Notes: generated from the sequence alone by a model not told the origin. Counted from the first letter of the stretch, positions 8,744 to 18,556 are shown. The stretch: 64,000 nucleotides of DNA from Anaerolineae bacterium (GCA_022071955.1 JAJVIM010000015.1:186001-250000), one strand, 5' to 3'. Numbers and translations are program-made.

Positions 8744-10891
8744 TTACTGAGCGTAGAAGTATTGTTCCGGGCGGGTATCGCCAGGAGTGCGCAGGGGCCA
8801 GTCGTTACCGGCTACTGCGGGCACGTTTCTCAGGTTTTGGTTAACAACCACAACACCCTGAACCGCAGGCGTGAGGCCTACAGTGCCAATTTCCCAAACG
8901 TTATCGGCCCAAAGCCTGAACAGTTCCTGGGCCAACTCAATCTGGCGGCCGCGCGGAGAAACTTTGGCTTCGTCGATGATCTCAACAATGCGGGCGATAT
9001 CGGCCGGCGGTTCAAGACCATCGGCGCCGTCGCTGGTGTACCATTTGCCGTAGAGCGGGGCAAAACACAGGGCTGGATCGCTGCGCGGGTCAAACTTGGG
9101 CTGGCCGCTGAACGGAAAGCCGGTGGTGTCTTCGTTCCACATTTCGGCCATCAGTTCGTTGGCGGGGCGCATGGCAAAGTGGAGGGTTCGCTCTCTGATT
9201 TCAACGTGAGCTTTTACCCCTACCTTGGCCCAGTTTTCAACGACCAGTTGGGCAATCGAGGGCCAGTCCACAAACTGTTCCGCAACCACGCCAATTTCGA
9301 TGTCCAGCGGGGAGCCGTCGGGCAGGGTACGGAAGCCGGCAGCATCTTTGTTGGGCAGGACTGCGTCGAGCATCTGGTTGGCCAGATCCGGGTTGTATTC
9401 GGTGTATTTGTAGGCGTATTCATCGCCGGGGTAGTAGGGGTGGAAGGGAGCGGGTACACCCTGGCGGGCTTCGCCAATACCCAAAAAGGCCAGTTCTTTG
9501 ATGGCTTCGCGGTCAATGGCGTAAGACAGGGCAACGCGGAAATCCTTGTTGCGGAACATTTCAACTTCCGGGCCGGTCCAGGTTTGGTTGAACATAATCA
9601 CCGCATCTGAGCCGCCAAAGGAGGGCCAGGTGATAACCCGGTAGCCGTTGGCTTCGCCGTTTTGCACCAAAACGGGGTAGTTATTCATATCGATGTGCCG
9701 CCCCTGCATATCAATTTTACCCTCTACCGCAGCCAGGTTCAGGGTTTTCTTGTCAAGGTATTGGGTAAAGCGGACTTCATCGACGTAAGGCAGTTGGTTA
9801 CCGGCCGGGTCTACCCCGATGTAATACGGATTGCGTTTGATGGTGAAGATGGGATCAGATACGGTTGTACCGTTGGGTACCCAGGCGGCCATGCTGGGGC
9901 GTTTGCCGCTCAAATGGGGCAGGGCTTCTTTGGAGAATAATTCTGTCCAGGTATTAAAGCCCGCTGCGGCTACTTTAGCATCCAGTTCGGCCTTATCGGT
10001 GTAGTTGGGGTGGAACTGCTTGAGATAGTGCGCCGGCACAAAAACCAGGTTGCTGATGGCGGCGTCTGCGCCGTCTTTGTTGGCCAGGTCCAGCAAAAAG
10101 GCGGTATTCGGGGCGGCAAACGTCCACTTAACGGCGTAATCACCCAGTTTTTCAACCGTGGCCATAGTACTATCTGGGTTTTTCATCCAGGTCAGGCCGC
10201 CGGGCGTCAGTTCTTCGTTCAAAAGAATGTCGTTGTACCAGAACATAATGTCGTCGGCGGTGAAGGGTTCGCCATCGGACCATTTGGCGCCGGGGCGCAG
10301 GCGGACAGTCCACTCAGTAAAGTCGGCATTGCTTTCCCAGCCGGCGGCAATGTGGGGGATAACTTCTGCCCCGGTGGGCGAGTAGCGCACGAGCGCATCG
10401 TAAACAACGCGGGTGTAGTTGTTGTGGTCTGAGGGGCCGGTGAAGCCGCGGTTTAAAACGCCGCCGTATTGGCCAATGCTGTCAACCACCGGCTCGATCA
10501 GCGGGTTTTGGGGGAGCCGTTCGTCAACCGGCGGCAGTTCGCCGGCGGCAACCATTTCGGCCAGCATCGGCGCTTCTTTGTACGCGCCGCCGGTGATGTT
10601 GCCAATGAGATAGGCGTTGGCTTCTTCTGCCGAAGGCAGGTAGATGGTCCAGCCCGGCTCAACCACGTTGGGGTCGGCAATCAGGGTGTAGGCCTCGTTG
10701 TCGGTGGCTTTCAGGTTGTTGTAGTAAACAATTGCCGTAAAAGCCAGCGGGTCACCGTATTGTTTTTCGGCAATTTTACCCAGCGTGTCATCAGCCTGAA
10801 TGGTGTAGTCGCTGCCGCCCTGGGCAAAGGCTACGGCTGGCAAAACCAGGATTGCGATGAGAATAGCGATAAAGATTAACTTTTTGTGCAT
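8744..10891 (-). CDS. LysM-fused extracellular solute-binding protein, family 5 (OppA-like)
   Basis: A 715-residue exported binding protein. The signal peptide is KLIFIAILIAILVLPAVAFAQ, ending near residue 24. Residues ~28-86 form a LysM domain (DYTIQADDTLGKIAEKQYGD ... VVEPGWTIYLP), the fold that binds N-acetylglucosamine polymers in peptidoglycan or chitin. The rest is the SBP_bac_5 fold, with typical pieces such as GWESNADFTEWTVRLRPGAKWSDGEPFTADD. The ATG at 10891 has a strong GGAGG eight bases upstream. It is followed by oppBCDF and preceded by lacI-nagA-nagB. LysM could hold the protein at the cell wall, which fits an organism without an outer membrane, or it could help capture GlcNAc-containing ligands. 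Confidence 0.9.
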   Translation of the reverse strand: MHKKLIFIAILIAILVLPAVAFAQGGSDYTIQADDTLGKIAEKQYGDPLAFTAIVYYNNLKATDNEAYTLIADPNVVEPGWTIYLPSAEEANAYLIGNITGGAYKEAPMLAEMVAAGELPPVDERLPQNPLIEPVVDSIGQYGGVLNRGFTGPSDHNNYTRVVYDALVRYSPTGAEVIPHIAAGWESNADFTEWTVRLRPGAKWSDGEPFTADDIMFWYNDILLNEELTPGGLTWMKNPDSTMATVEKLGDYAVKWTFAAPNTAFLLDLANKDGADAAISNLVFVPAHYLKQFHPNYTDKAELDAKVAAAGFNTWTELFSKEALPHLSGKRPSMAAWVPNGTTVSDPIFTIKRNPYYIGVDPAGNQLPYVDEVRFTQYLDKKTLNLAAVEGKIDMQGRHIDMNNYPVLVQNGEANGYRVITWPSFGGSDAVIMFNQTWTGPEVEMFRNKDFRVALSYAIDREAIKELAFLGIGEARQGVPAPFHPYYPGDEYAYKYTEYNPDLANQMLDAVLPNKDAAGFRTLPDGSPLDIEIGVVAEQFVDWPSIAQLVVENWAKVGVKAHVEIRERTLHFAMRPANELMAEMWNEDTTGFPFSGQPKFDPRSDPALCFAPLYGKWYTSDGADGLEPPADIARIVEIIDEAKVSPRGRQIELAQELFRLWADNVWEIGTVGLTPAVQGVVVVNQNLRNVPAVAGNDWPLRTPGDTRPEQYFYAQ

Positions 10892-11023
10892 TACAAGATC
10901 CTCCTTTACGAACTTCATCATTGAATATTCTTTGGGCACTGCTACCACATTTAATATTTTTTGGCGATAACCTGTCCTCCTTTGTTGGTGCTATGTTTTG
11001 CCAAAGTTTACCGGAGCTGCGAC

Positions 11024-11791
11024 TTACAGCTTGCTCGCAGAATCGGGGTCTAAATAAAGTTTGGCATGGTTTACCTGCCGTAAAATAGAGCCGGGCCGGT
11101 CTTCGCTCACGGGTTCGGTCAGACAGGCGCGGACGGCTTTGGCCTTGCGCGCTTCTGGCACAATACACAGCACGTGTTTAGGGGCCAGCAGCGCCGGAAT
11201 AGTGAGGGTGATGGCGTGGGTAGGCACTTCTGCCAGCGAGCCAAAGTGGCCTTCGCCTACCTGTTGGCGGCGGCTGGCTTCGGCCAGTTCGATGACTTTT
11301 ACCCAGACCGGGTCATCAAATTTGGCGTAGGGCGGATCGTTAAAGGCCAAATGGCCGTTTTCGCCCCAGCCGCAGGCCACCATATCGGCGGGGTGCTGGC
11401 GCAGCAGCGCCTCGTACTCGCGGCAGGCGGCTTCAACATTGGTGGGGTTGTTGGGCACCGGGAAAAAGCGGCCCGCGGGTGCATATTTCAAAAAGTGGTT
11501 CTGCAAAAACAGCGGAAAACTGGCTGGATGATCCGGGGCAATGCCCAGGTATTCGTCCATGTGGAATACGTTCACTTTGGGCCAGTCGATGCCGTCCAGG
11601 TCGCGCAGCGTTTGCAAAAAAGAAAGCTGCGAGTTGCCGGTGGCCAAAATTACGTTGGCTGTGCCGCGTGCGGCGATGGCGGTGGTAATGATTTCACGGG
11701 CATCGAGCGCGGCGGCCCGGCCCATCTCCTGGTTGTTGGCGTACACCGCCACGGGGAGTTGGTCGTACTGGGTGGTTTTAATGGGGTTCAT
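11024..11791 (-). CDS. nagB: Glucosamine-6-phosphate deaminase
   Basis: A 255-residue cytoplasmic enzyme of the NagB/SugarP-isomerase family, turning glucosamine-6-phosphate into fructose-6-phosphate and ammonia. Family motifs are the phosphate loop LATGNSQLSFLQTL (~49-62), HMDEYLG with Asp79, and GWGENGHLAFNDPP with Glu144 and His147. Two ATGs are close (11797 and 11791); the second is better spaced from AGGA. It overlaps the end of nagA by 14 bases, so the two are coupled. The variant GWGENGH (usual GIGxDGH) leaves the exact sugar phosphate slightly open. Confidence 0.9.
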   Translation of the reverse strand: MNPIKTTQYDQLPVAVYANNQEMGRAAALDAREIITTAIAARGTANVILATGNSQLSFLQTLRDLDGIDWPKVNVFHMDEYLGIAPDHPASFPLFLQNHFLKYAPAGRFFPVPNNPTNVEAACREYEALLRQHPADMVACGWGENGHLAFNDPPYAKFDDPVWVKVIELAEASRRQQVGEGHFGSLAEVPTHAITLTIPALLAPKHVLCIVPEARKAKAVRACLTEPVSEDRPGSILRQVNHAKLYLDPDSASKL

Positions 11792-12998
11792 TTGCATTAT
11801 CCTGTTGGCAATATACCCACCTGCCGCCAATCATGGTGCGCCAGGCAGAAAAATCCGGGTTAAAAATAGCAATGTCGGCATCTTTGCCGGCGGCCAGGCT
11901 GCCTTTGGCCGCTTCCAGGCCGATGACTCTGGCCGGGGTGAGCGTCACCATTCGCACCGCTTCAATCAGCGGGATGCCTGCTGCTTCGGTGAGCACGGGG
12001 ATCATCTGATTGAGCAGGGTGGTGCTGCCGGCAAACGCCGAGCGATCCAGCATCATCCCCACGCCATCGTGAACATCGTATTCCAAATCGCCCATGCGGA
12101 AATGGGTGCCATCGGGCAGGCCGGCGCCGTTGGTGGCGTCAGAAATGGCGCACAGGCGGTCGGGGCCAAGGCATTTGTAGGCCAGCTTCATCAGCGTGGG
12201 CGGCAGGTGCTTGTTGTCGGCGATCATCTCCACGGTCAGACCGTCAAAAGTGAGGCTGGCTTCAAGCAGGCCGGGTTTGCGGTATGGCCCCTGGCGCACG
12301 GTGGTGCTTTGGGCGCTCCAAATGTGGATAATGTGCCGCAGCCCGCGAGCCATCGCCGCCTGAACATCGCTGTCGCGGGCGCTGCTGTGGCCGGCCGCCG
12401 GAACAATGCCGAGCGCGTGCAGGCGCTCCGTCAGCTCCAGCGCGCCGGGGAGTTCGGGGGCGTAGCTCATTATTTTGATGGTTTGGTGGTGTTCCAGTAA
12501 CCGATCAACGGTGCCGTCGTTGGGCCGGCGAATGTTGGCCGGGTCCTGCGCGCCGGCCTGTTCCACCGCAAAATATGGCCCTTCGATGTGAACGCCGGCA
12601 ACCTGCGCGCCGTTGTGCGATTCCTGCATCCAACGGCTGGCAAATTCCAGGCAGGTAACCAGTTCGGCAATGGGCGCGGTCATGGTGGTGGCCAGCAGGC
12701 TGGTTACTCCGCGCCGGGCCTGTTCAGCGGTGATCAGCTCAAAGGCTTCCGGGGTGGCTTCGTTAAAATTGTGGCCCAGCGCGCCGTGGGTGTGAATATC
12801 AATGAGGCCGGGGGTGATGGTGCGCCCGCCCACATCGAGCCGGGGGATGTCGCTGCCCAGTTCGGTGGGGGAAGCCAACCCTTCGATTTTGGCGCCGGCA
12901 ATTACCAGCGCCTGCCCGGTGACAATTTTATCCGGCAGCACAATTTGGCCGTTGACCAGCGCAAGTTTTTGGGGGCCGTGGTGTTGTTGATCAATCAT
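11778..12998 (-). CDS. nagA: N-acetylglucosamine-6-phosphate deacetylase
   Basis: A 406-residue amidohydrolase that removes acetate from GlcNAc-6-phosphate. The metal motif HTH is at 69-71 (GLIDIHTHGA), followed by VHIEGPYF with the metal-binding Glu, AAGHSSA with a metal His, and ISDATNGAG with the catalytic Asp. The usual HLFNAM loop is replaced by HIWSAQ, so substrate preference may differ somewhat. The ATG at 12998 is seven bases after the lacI stop. It sits between lacI and nagB in a clear catabolic operon. Confidence 0.92.
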   Translation of the reverse strand: MIDQQHHGPQKLALVNGQIVLPDKIVTGQALVIAGAKIEGLASPTELGSDIPRLDVGGRTITPGLIDIHTHGALGHNFNEATPEAFELITAEQARRGVTSLLATTMTAPIAELVTCLEFASRWMQESHNGAQVAGVHIEGPYFAVEQAGAQDPANIRRPNDGTVDRLLEHHQTIKIMSYAPELPGALELTERLHALGIVPAAGHSSARDSDVQAAMARGLRHIIHIWSAQSTTVRQGPYRKPGLLEASLTFDGLTVEMIADNKHLPPTLMKLAYKCLGPDRLCAISDATNGAGLPDGTHFRMGDLEYDVHDGVGMMLDRSAFAGSTTLLNQMIPVLTEAAGIPLIEAVRMVTLTPARVIGLEAAKGSLAAGKDADIAIFNPDFSAWRTMIGGRWVYCQQDNANEPH

Positions 12999-13005
12999 CG
13001 GTATC

Positions 13006-14061
13006 TCACATTGCCGCCGCGCCGGTGGATTCGCGGACAATAAGCGGGCATGCCAGGATTTCCTGGTGGGTTTGCTGGCGCGGATTTTCGATCCTGGCCA
13101 ACAACATCCGGGTGGCCTGTCGCCCAGCTTCGCTGATGGGTAATTGAATGGTCGTTAACATCGGGTTGAGATAGGTGCAAAAAGGCTGATTGTCAATCCC
13201 GATAATACTAATATCTTCCGGTATGCGCAACCCGGCGCGCTGCACCGTGCGCATAACGATGGCCGCGACGCGGTCGTTGGCGGCGATGATGGCCGTTGGC
13301 CGCGGCGACAGCGCCAGCAATTCTCGGGTTGAGGCTTCCCACTCCAGTGGGTCTTTTTCAAAATCGCCGGGCCGAACATAATCCTGGCCGTAGAGCAGTT
13401 GGTGTTTTTCCAAAGCCGCCAGATAACCGCTAAGTCGCTCGGCGGAACTGGCCCGGTTAGCTGGCCCAACCAAATGGCCAATGTAGCGATGGCCCAATTG
13501 CACCAGATAATCAACCGCCTGCCTGATGCCGTTAATGTTGTCAAAATTGATCTGATCAAAGTGACTGTGAAATTGGTTGGTCCGGTTGATCAGAACGATT
13601 GGCGGCACAGACGATGGCAGGTTCTCCAGAAAACTGTTGTCGGTGTAAACGGACGTCGATAAAAAAATGATGCCGTCGACCTGTTTTTCAAGGAGCAGGT
13701 CAAAAACCTGAGCTTCTTCTTCGAGTTTATCGGCGGTGGTGGCCAGCAAAATATTATGCTCGGCGTCACGCGCAATGCTTTCTATGTCGTTTAATGCTTG
13801 GAGAAATAGAGGGGTTACAATCTCGGTAATGATCACCCCAATTGTGGCGGTGTGTTGCGTGACCAGGCTGCGGGCAACCCGGCTGGGCCGATAGTTGAGC
13901 GCGCGGATGGTCTGTTGAATGCGCTGCAACGTTTCTTCAGTCATCGCTTCGGTGCGGCCGTTGAGCGCGTTAGAAACGGTTGTAACCGACACGCCGGCCG
14001 CGTGAGCAACATCTTTGATTGTGGCTCGCCTGGTTTCGCGAAGTCGAGACTGGGACGCCAT
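13006..14061 (-). CDS. LacI-family transcriptional regulator
   Basis: A 351-residue regulator with the N-terminal LacI helix-turn-helix (ATIKDVAHAAGVSVTTVSNA, about 13-32) and hinge NYRPSRVARSL, followed by a periplasmic-binding-like sensor domain. The ATG at 14061 has AGGAG about eight bases upstream. It directly precedes nagA and nagB, so it most likely represses the amino-sugar operon in the absence of an inducing sugar. A LacI-type operator lies about 30 bases upstream, which suggests that it also controls itself. Confidence 0.92.
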   Translation of the reverse strand: MASQSRLRETRRATIKDVAHAAGVSVTTVSNALNGRTEAMTEETLQRIQQTIRALNYRPSRVARSLVTQHTATIGVIITEIVTPLFLQALNDIESIARDAEHNILLATTADKLEEEAQVFDLLLEKQVDGIIFLSTSVYTDNSFLENLPSSVPPIVLINRTNQFHSHFDQINFDNINGIRQAVDYLVQLGHRYIGHLVGPANRASSAERLSGYLAALEKHQLLYGQDYVRPGDFEKDPLEWEASTRELLALSPRPTAIIAANDRVAAIVMRTVQRAGLRIPEDISIIGIDNQPFCTYLNPMLTTIQLPISEAGRQATRMLLARIENPRQQTHQEILACPLIVRESTGAAAM

Positions 14062-14091
14062 TGTCTCTCCTGAATTGGTGTAACGATACAC

Positions 14092-14103
14092 TAAAACGTT
14101 TCA
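14092..14103. promoter_or_regulatory. Candidate LacI-type operator
   Basis: TAAAACGTTTCA is a near-palindrome centred on CG, with the AAACGTTT core typical of LacI/GalR operators. It lies 30-42 bases upstream of the lacI start codon, the right place to block transcription of lacI-nagA-nagB. Confidence 0.6.
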
Positions 14104-14225
14104 CGTAGGATACTACAGTTTAAGAGGCTAGTCAATATTTAAGAAGGGCAGTAGCTTAAAGAATTTTATGCACACGTGTGCCAGTTTTTGGAGTAAAGTT
14201 GACCCCCAATAATTTGTTATTTGGA

Positions 14226-14258
14226 GTATTTTTGAGCAGTGTTGCCACTCAAAAATAC
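14226..14258. repeat. Perfect palindrome, 11-bp arms, 11-base loop
   Basis: GTATTTTTGAG pairs with CTCAAAAATAC. It follows the stop of the C25 peptidase gene by about 30 bases on the minus strand and may mark the end of that transcript. No T run follows directly. Confidence 0.6.
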
Positions 14259-14288
14259 ATCGTTACAGCTTTATCTTCAGGCGGGCGA

Positions 14289-17192
14289 TTAATGGCTGCG
14301 GATGACCACCGGCAGGTAAATGCTCGCGGGCGAGGTGTTTGGCTGCGATGGTGTTTTTAGCCCGGTGGCCGGATCGCCAAAGAGGGCAAAGGTTTGGACC
14401 AGCTCGGCAAACGATTCGCTCTGAGCCAAAGTGTTGAGCTTGGCCTCGGTTGTGGCCGCCCCCAACTCGCGGATGCCGTTGCTGAAAACCGCATTATAAA
14501 ATTGCCGCATCAGCTCCCGGTGACCGGAAGGATAACCCAGTCCGGTGGCCGCCCAAACACCCACCGCGCCGCCGGTAGCCGACCGCTGGAGCGTTTCGGC
14601 CAACGATTCGTCGGAACCGAGTTGGGTGAAAAAGCCGTTGAGGCAATTGGCAATGGTCACAAACGGCAGCCGCCGGCCGTTGGCCAGCCCAGCCACATCA
14701 CTTTGCTGAAAAATGTCGCCGCCGCTCCACACTCCCCAGCGGTTGACGCTGCCGTGGCCGCTGTAATTAACCAGCAGCGCGCCGGCGTTAATCCCGTTGA
14801 TGATGGCCTCAGTGGGATTGCCGGGCGGGTAGTTGGCAGCGTAAACGCGCCCGGTTGAGAAATTGGTTGGCAATTGCCCGGCCACCTGCTCCGAGATGCT
14901 GACAAAATCCGGCGAGTCGTCGTCGGCTACCAGCAACGCGGCCTGCTGCCAGCCCGGTTCGAGCGGCAGGTCATCGTACTCAATCAGTTTACTGACCGCG
15001 GTTTCGGCCTGGGCGGCGGTTTGCACGCTGAGCCGGCCAATGAACATATCCGGCAGCACGTCATCGCCGGTAAGCTGCACCAGCCAGTTGTCCGAGGGGG
15101 TTTCGCCCAGCAGGTCGGTCAGCACAATTGCGGGCGGGATAAAATTGATGGCGCCGGTGTGCAGGTTGTCGCGGTAATCCTGGTGGCCATCGCCCACCAG
15201 CAGCACATATGCAGGCGCGGGCGGCGTCCAGTTGTGGTAGGCGTAGCTTAAAAAATCGCGAATGGCCTGTGGTTCGGCCAGGCCGTGGGCAAATTCATCA
15301 AAAATATCGGTAATATCCACGGTGACCACCCGCAGCCCCTGCGCCGCGCGATGATTGGCCAGCCGGGTGGCAGCCGTCAAAAAATCGTGGTGGGTGATGA
15401 GGATGGTGTCCGCGCCAATGGCCGATGATCGCCACGCTGAAGGCTGATCGAGGTTGAGACTGGCCGGTGTTTTGAAGCGGTCCGGCGATATAGCCAGGTA
15501 GCGGGTTTCGGGGCCGGCGGTGTCGGTGAACTGGGCGCTGAACGTTCCGCCCTCGGCCTGAACTGCCGCGCCGGTGATGAACACCGGGCTGGCCGGTTGG
15601 GTGATGTCGAGCAACGTGATGGTGGAGGTGGCAAAGTTGGTCACTTTGAACCGAAATGTGCCGGCGGCGGGCGGAGCAAACCGCAGAAAATTGTTGCTGG
15701 CGGCGTAGGAATCGTGGTAGTCGATCTCTATCCAGTTGACCAGCCACTGGTCCACCGGCGCGGTGGTGGTGAGCGCCTCCACGCCGATGATGTTGTAGCC
15801 GTCAACCAGCCGGCTGTGCGGCACCGTAACGCTCTGCTCAAAAATCGATTGGCCCTCCCAGGTGGCGGTGCTAACCGGCGAGCCGTTGAGCCACAACCGC
15901 GATTGGTGAGGCGTGTTGGTGTAGCCTTTGAGCGACAGGCGCAGGGTAGCTGTGCTGGCGCTGGTGGAAATGAAGGTGAGGCCCAAACTGTAGTTGCGGT
16001 TTTGCGGCGCGGTCAGCCGGTCGCCCCAAAACCAGTGATCCTGCCCGGCGCTGTTGGGCATGGTTTGCCAGTAAAAGGTGTCGAGCTCGGCGTGCAGGGT
16101 TTGGGGGAAATCGGCCGGGGTGGGGGCGGCGACCGCGGGAGCGGAGCGTTCGGCCATGCGCAGGCCGGGGGCGCTGCCGGCGGAAAGCCAGTAGATATTT
16201 TCACTGCTGTAAACGCTGGTCAGGGCGGTGCCGTAAAACAGCAGCGTGTCGGCCGGATCAAACACGCCATCGGTTTCGCCTTCAATACGGCAGGGGATGT
16301 TTGCCCCCTGATTTTGCAGCCGCAGCCGGCGCGGATCGATGCCGGCCAGGTTGAAGCCGGCGGCGGCCAGCTCTGCCCCGGTCAGCCGGTAGAGGCCATC
16401 GGCTTTGACGCCAATTTTGAGTGCCGGCGGAGCAGTGGCGGCGATGGCCGGCGGCAGCGTTGGGGCGCTCGGCCGGGCCGCGGGCCGGTTGATTTGCGCA
16501 GCGTTGAGCGCCACCGCCTTGAGCAGCGATTCGACGGCCGGATTTTCTGGCGACGCAGCGGCTGCGGCCAGCGGCAAATCCCATTCAACCCGAACCACAA
16601 TGCGCCGGTAAACGCGCAGTTCGCCGGACACGGGGTTAGCCTGCACCGGGAAAAATTGCAGCGGCGCCAAAAGTTGTTCGCGGAGCCGCATTGTTTTTTC
16701 CAGGCGCACCGGCTGAACGGGAAAAAATGCATTGGCCCGGTAAATAGCGGGGTCGGGTGAAACTGTTTCGATGAGATCGGCGGTGAGCGGATCGGTGCCG
16801 GGCGCAGTTAGCGCCGGCGCGGGGGCGGGGCGGACATTCGGGATGAGTTGAGACTCAGCTTCCAGCACCGTCACCGACAGGCCATCGGTGGAGGGGACGG
16901 CCAGCAGCGTGGCTTTGACCGGCAGTTGTGGTGCGCCGGGGCTGGCCATCATTCCGGCGCCGGGCAGGCTTACTCGCTGGAATGGCTGTCCATCGATTGA
17001 GACCGGTTCGATTTGCGGCGGCGGCGCGGTCAGTTCGATGGTCAGCCCGTGGTCATCCATTGCTAAAATATTGAGCTGGGTGGTAGCGGCTGGTTGGGCC
17101 AGACCCGGCTGGGGCAGCCCCAAAGCGATGGCCAGCAGACTCGCTGCGGCCAGGCTCGTAACGGTAAACAGGCGTTTTAGAGTGTAGGCCAT
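14289..17192 (-). CDS. Secreted gingipain-type cysteine peptidase (C25 family)
   Basis: A 967-residue exported protein. The signal peptide (LFTVTSLAAASLLAIALGLP) ends near residue 33. The first half resembles the N-terminal propeptide and beta-sandwich region of gingipain-like proteins. The C25 caspase-like domain occupies about 620-950: AYVLLVGDGHQDY, the catalytic His near 813 in NYSGHGS, and the catalytic Cys near 849 in TIANCLNGFF. After a Pro/Ser-rich linker the protein ends SIYLPVVIRSH, the tail shared with four other secreted proteins here. C25 members include Arg/Lys proteases and PorU, the sortase of the Bacteroidetes type IX system; which activity this one has is unknown. The ATG at 17192 directly precedes the signal peptide. 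Confidence 0.88.
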   Translation of the reverse strand: MAYTLKRLFTVTSLAAASLLAIALGLPQPGLAQPAATTQLNILAMDDHGLTIELTAPPPQIEPVSIDGQPFQRVSLPGAGMMASPGAPQLPVKATLLAVPSTDGLSVTVLEAESQLIPNVRPAPAPALTAPGTDPLTADLIETVSPDPAIYRANAFFPVQPVRLEKTMRLREQLLAPLQFFPVQANPVSGELRVYRRIVVRVEWDLPLAAAAASPENPAVESLLKAVALNAAQINRPAARPSAPTLPPAIAATAPPALKIGVKADGLYRLTGAELAAAGFNLAGIDPRRLRLQNQGANIPCRIEGETDGVFDPADTLLFYGTALTSVYSSENIYWLSAGSAPGLRMAERSAPAVAAPTPADFPQTLHAELDTFYWQTMPNSAGQDHWFWGDRLTAPQNRNYSLGLTFISTSASTATLRLSLKGYTNTPHQSRLWLNGSPVSTATWEGQSIFEQSVTVPHSRLVDGYNIIGVEALTTTAPVDQWLVNWIEIDYHDSYAASNNFLRFAPPAAGTFRFKVTNFATSTITLLDITQPASPVFITGAAVQAEGGTFSAQFTDTAGPETRYLAISPDRFKTPASLNLDQPSAWRSSAIGADTILITHHDFLTAATRLANHRAAQGLRVVTVDITDIFDEFAHGLAEPQAIRDFLSYAYHNWTPPAPAYVLLVGDGHQDYRDNLHTGAINFIPPAIVLTDLLGETPSDNWLVQLTGDDVLPDMFIGRLSVQTAAQAETAVSKLIEYDDLPLEPGWQQAALLVADDDSPDFVSISEQVAGQLPTNFSTGRVYAANYPPGNPTEAIINGINAGALLVNYSGHGSVNRWGVWSGGDIFQQSDVAGLANGRRLPFVTIANCLNGFFTQLGSDESLAETLQRSATGGAVGVWAATGLGYPSGHRELMRQFYNAVFSNGIRELGAATTEAKLNTLAQSESFAELVQTFALFGDPATGLKTPSQPNTSPASIYLPVVIRSH

Positions 17193-17252
17193 AATTTTTG
17201 CGACTCGGTATTCAAACGTGGCGTCATATTTTTGGCTCTTTGGAGATTCGTG

Positions 17253-17325
17253 GGGTGACCGGGTTAAAACGTAATCTTATGTTTCTGCACAGGCGCAAGA
17301 GTTACGTTTTACGGCTTGTGGTCAC
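17253..17325. repeat. Imperfect inverted repeat between C25 and kinase genes
   Basis: TAAAACGTAA at 17265-17274 pairs with TTACGTTTTA at 17302-17311. A further GTGACC at 17255-17260 can pair with GGTCAC at 17320-17325. It follows the kinase gene on the minus strand and may act as its transcript end. Otherwise the 240-base gap shows nothing. Confidence 0.5.
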
Positions 17326-17434
17326 ACCCTCAAAAATCCAGTTGAGTCCGAATTTGTGCCACAGCAAAGATTAATCAGGATTGGCTTTAAAGGATGTGGG
17401 TTAAAAAAATGAGGACGCTTGGCGTAAAAACCGG

Positions 17435-18556
17435 TTAGCCGGCATAACCAACCAGCTTGCAGATCACATCGGCCATTTGTGGCAACGGACCGGTGGTCAA
17501 CTGAAAGCATTTGGCCGCACCCAACCAGCGGGTCATTTCCAAAAACAATTTGGTGGGACCGGTTTCCTGCAAAACGGTGGAGCGGAAGCCACCTTGAAAG
17601 CGCTGCAGTAATTCCATTGTCGCCTGGCTGGAAGTGATGGATCGCACATCGGCGGGGCCGGAGAAGTTGGGGGTGGTTCCGGCTCCGGTGTGGATGTCGA
17701 GCATCAAAATGCGGTGGACGTCGCATAGCGATTCGATGCGGGCGTAGACCAGTGTCCGGCGGTCGGCGGTCAGTTTGATAACCGGATATTGGAAACGTTC
17801 AAGAACACGCAGGCTGCTCACGCCTTTGATCTGTTTCACATCGGCCAGAAATTCGTCGTCGACGCGGTCAAGCACCAGCACCAGATCGCGGCTGGCGGTG
17901 TCGGTTTCGTTGGGGCGGCGCAGCACCACCACGTGGCCAATCGGCGCGGCCCGGCCAACGCTGTTATCCTTGAGCTGTTCAATATCAACGATTTTCTTGC
18001 CAAACCACTCAGGCGCGGTTATTGCATCTGGCGTAAAACCGGCCAGCTTGAGACTGCCCGGCCGCACGCGCAGCGCGCAGGGAAAGGGCGCGGCCTGGCC
18101 GCTGGCCCGGCTAACTGCGGCGGTTTCATCCGACAGGAATTTGAAACCGCGCCGCACCAGTTCCATCACCAGTGTGGTTTTGCCGTGAAACGAGTCGCCG
18201 GCCAGTAAAACGGCTCGCCCGCCGGTGGTCACTGCGCCGGCGTGGAATAGCAGGTGGCTGTTAACCTGCGCGCCAATAGTGGCCGTGACCCGCTGAAAAA
18301 CGTAGCCGGGCATCAATTCCGGCTCGGGCAACGGCCACACATCGCGGCCAATGATCAAAAAAGGCTGGCGGCCCTGGTTGGGTTGGCTGAGCACAAAAAA
18401 CTCATACGGTCTGCGCCGGGCGTCGGCGGGGTTAATCTGAAAGCGGGCATACGCCTGCCCAAACAGATCGAGCAGGGCCGGCGAGTCGCTGCCAAATTTC
18501 ACATCGACATCAAAAAAGCGAAGCCAGAGTTCTTTGGTGGTTGGCTGGGTTGCCAT
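17435..18556 (-). CDS. HPr-kinase-like (HprK/P-loop) protein
   Basis: A 373-residue cytoplasmic protein. The C-terminal half has the HprK-type P-loop GDSFHGKTT at about 120-128, preceded by the characteristic LLFHAGAVTTGGRAVLLAG, and a downstream LSDE around 141-144. True HprK phosphorylates Ser46 of HPr; this relative lacks the HprK N-terminal domain and there is no ptsH near. Such stand-alone homologues occur next to RiPP precursors, for example the kinase that phosphorylates the lasso peptide paeninodin. A small precursor-like gene ends 19 bases upstream of its ATG, so phosphorylation of that peptide is the leading guess. GAGG lies just before the ATG at 18556. Confidence 0.75.
   Translation of the reverse strand: MATQPTTKELWLRFFDVDVKFGSDSPALLDLFGQAYARFQINPADARRRPYEFFVLSQPNQGRQPFLIIGRDVWPLPEPELMPGYVFQRVTATIGAQVNSHLLFHAGAVTTGGRAVLLAGDSFHGKTTLVMELVRRGFKFLSDETAAVSRASGQAAPFPCALRVRPGSLKLAGFTPDAITAPEWFGKKIVDIEQLKDNSVGRAAPIGHVVVLRRPNETDTASRDLVLVLDRVDDEFLADVKQIKGVSSLRVLERFQYPVIKLTADRRTLVYARIESLCDVHRILMLDIHTGAGTTPNFSGPADVRSITSSQATMELLQRFQGGFRSTVLQETGPTKLFLEMTRWLGAAKCFQLTTGPLPQMADVICKLVGYAG

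Noticed and set aside
8720..9610. Plus-strand open frame of 296 codons opposite the OppA-like gene
   Set aside because: It mirrors the codons of the binding protein; the composition is not protein-like and there is no ribosome site.
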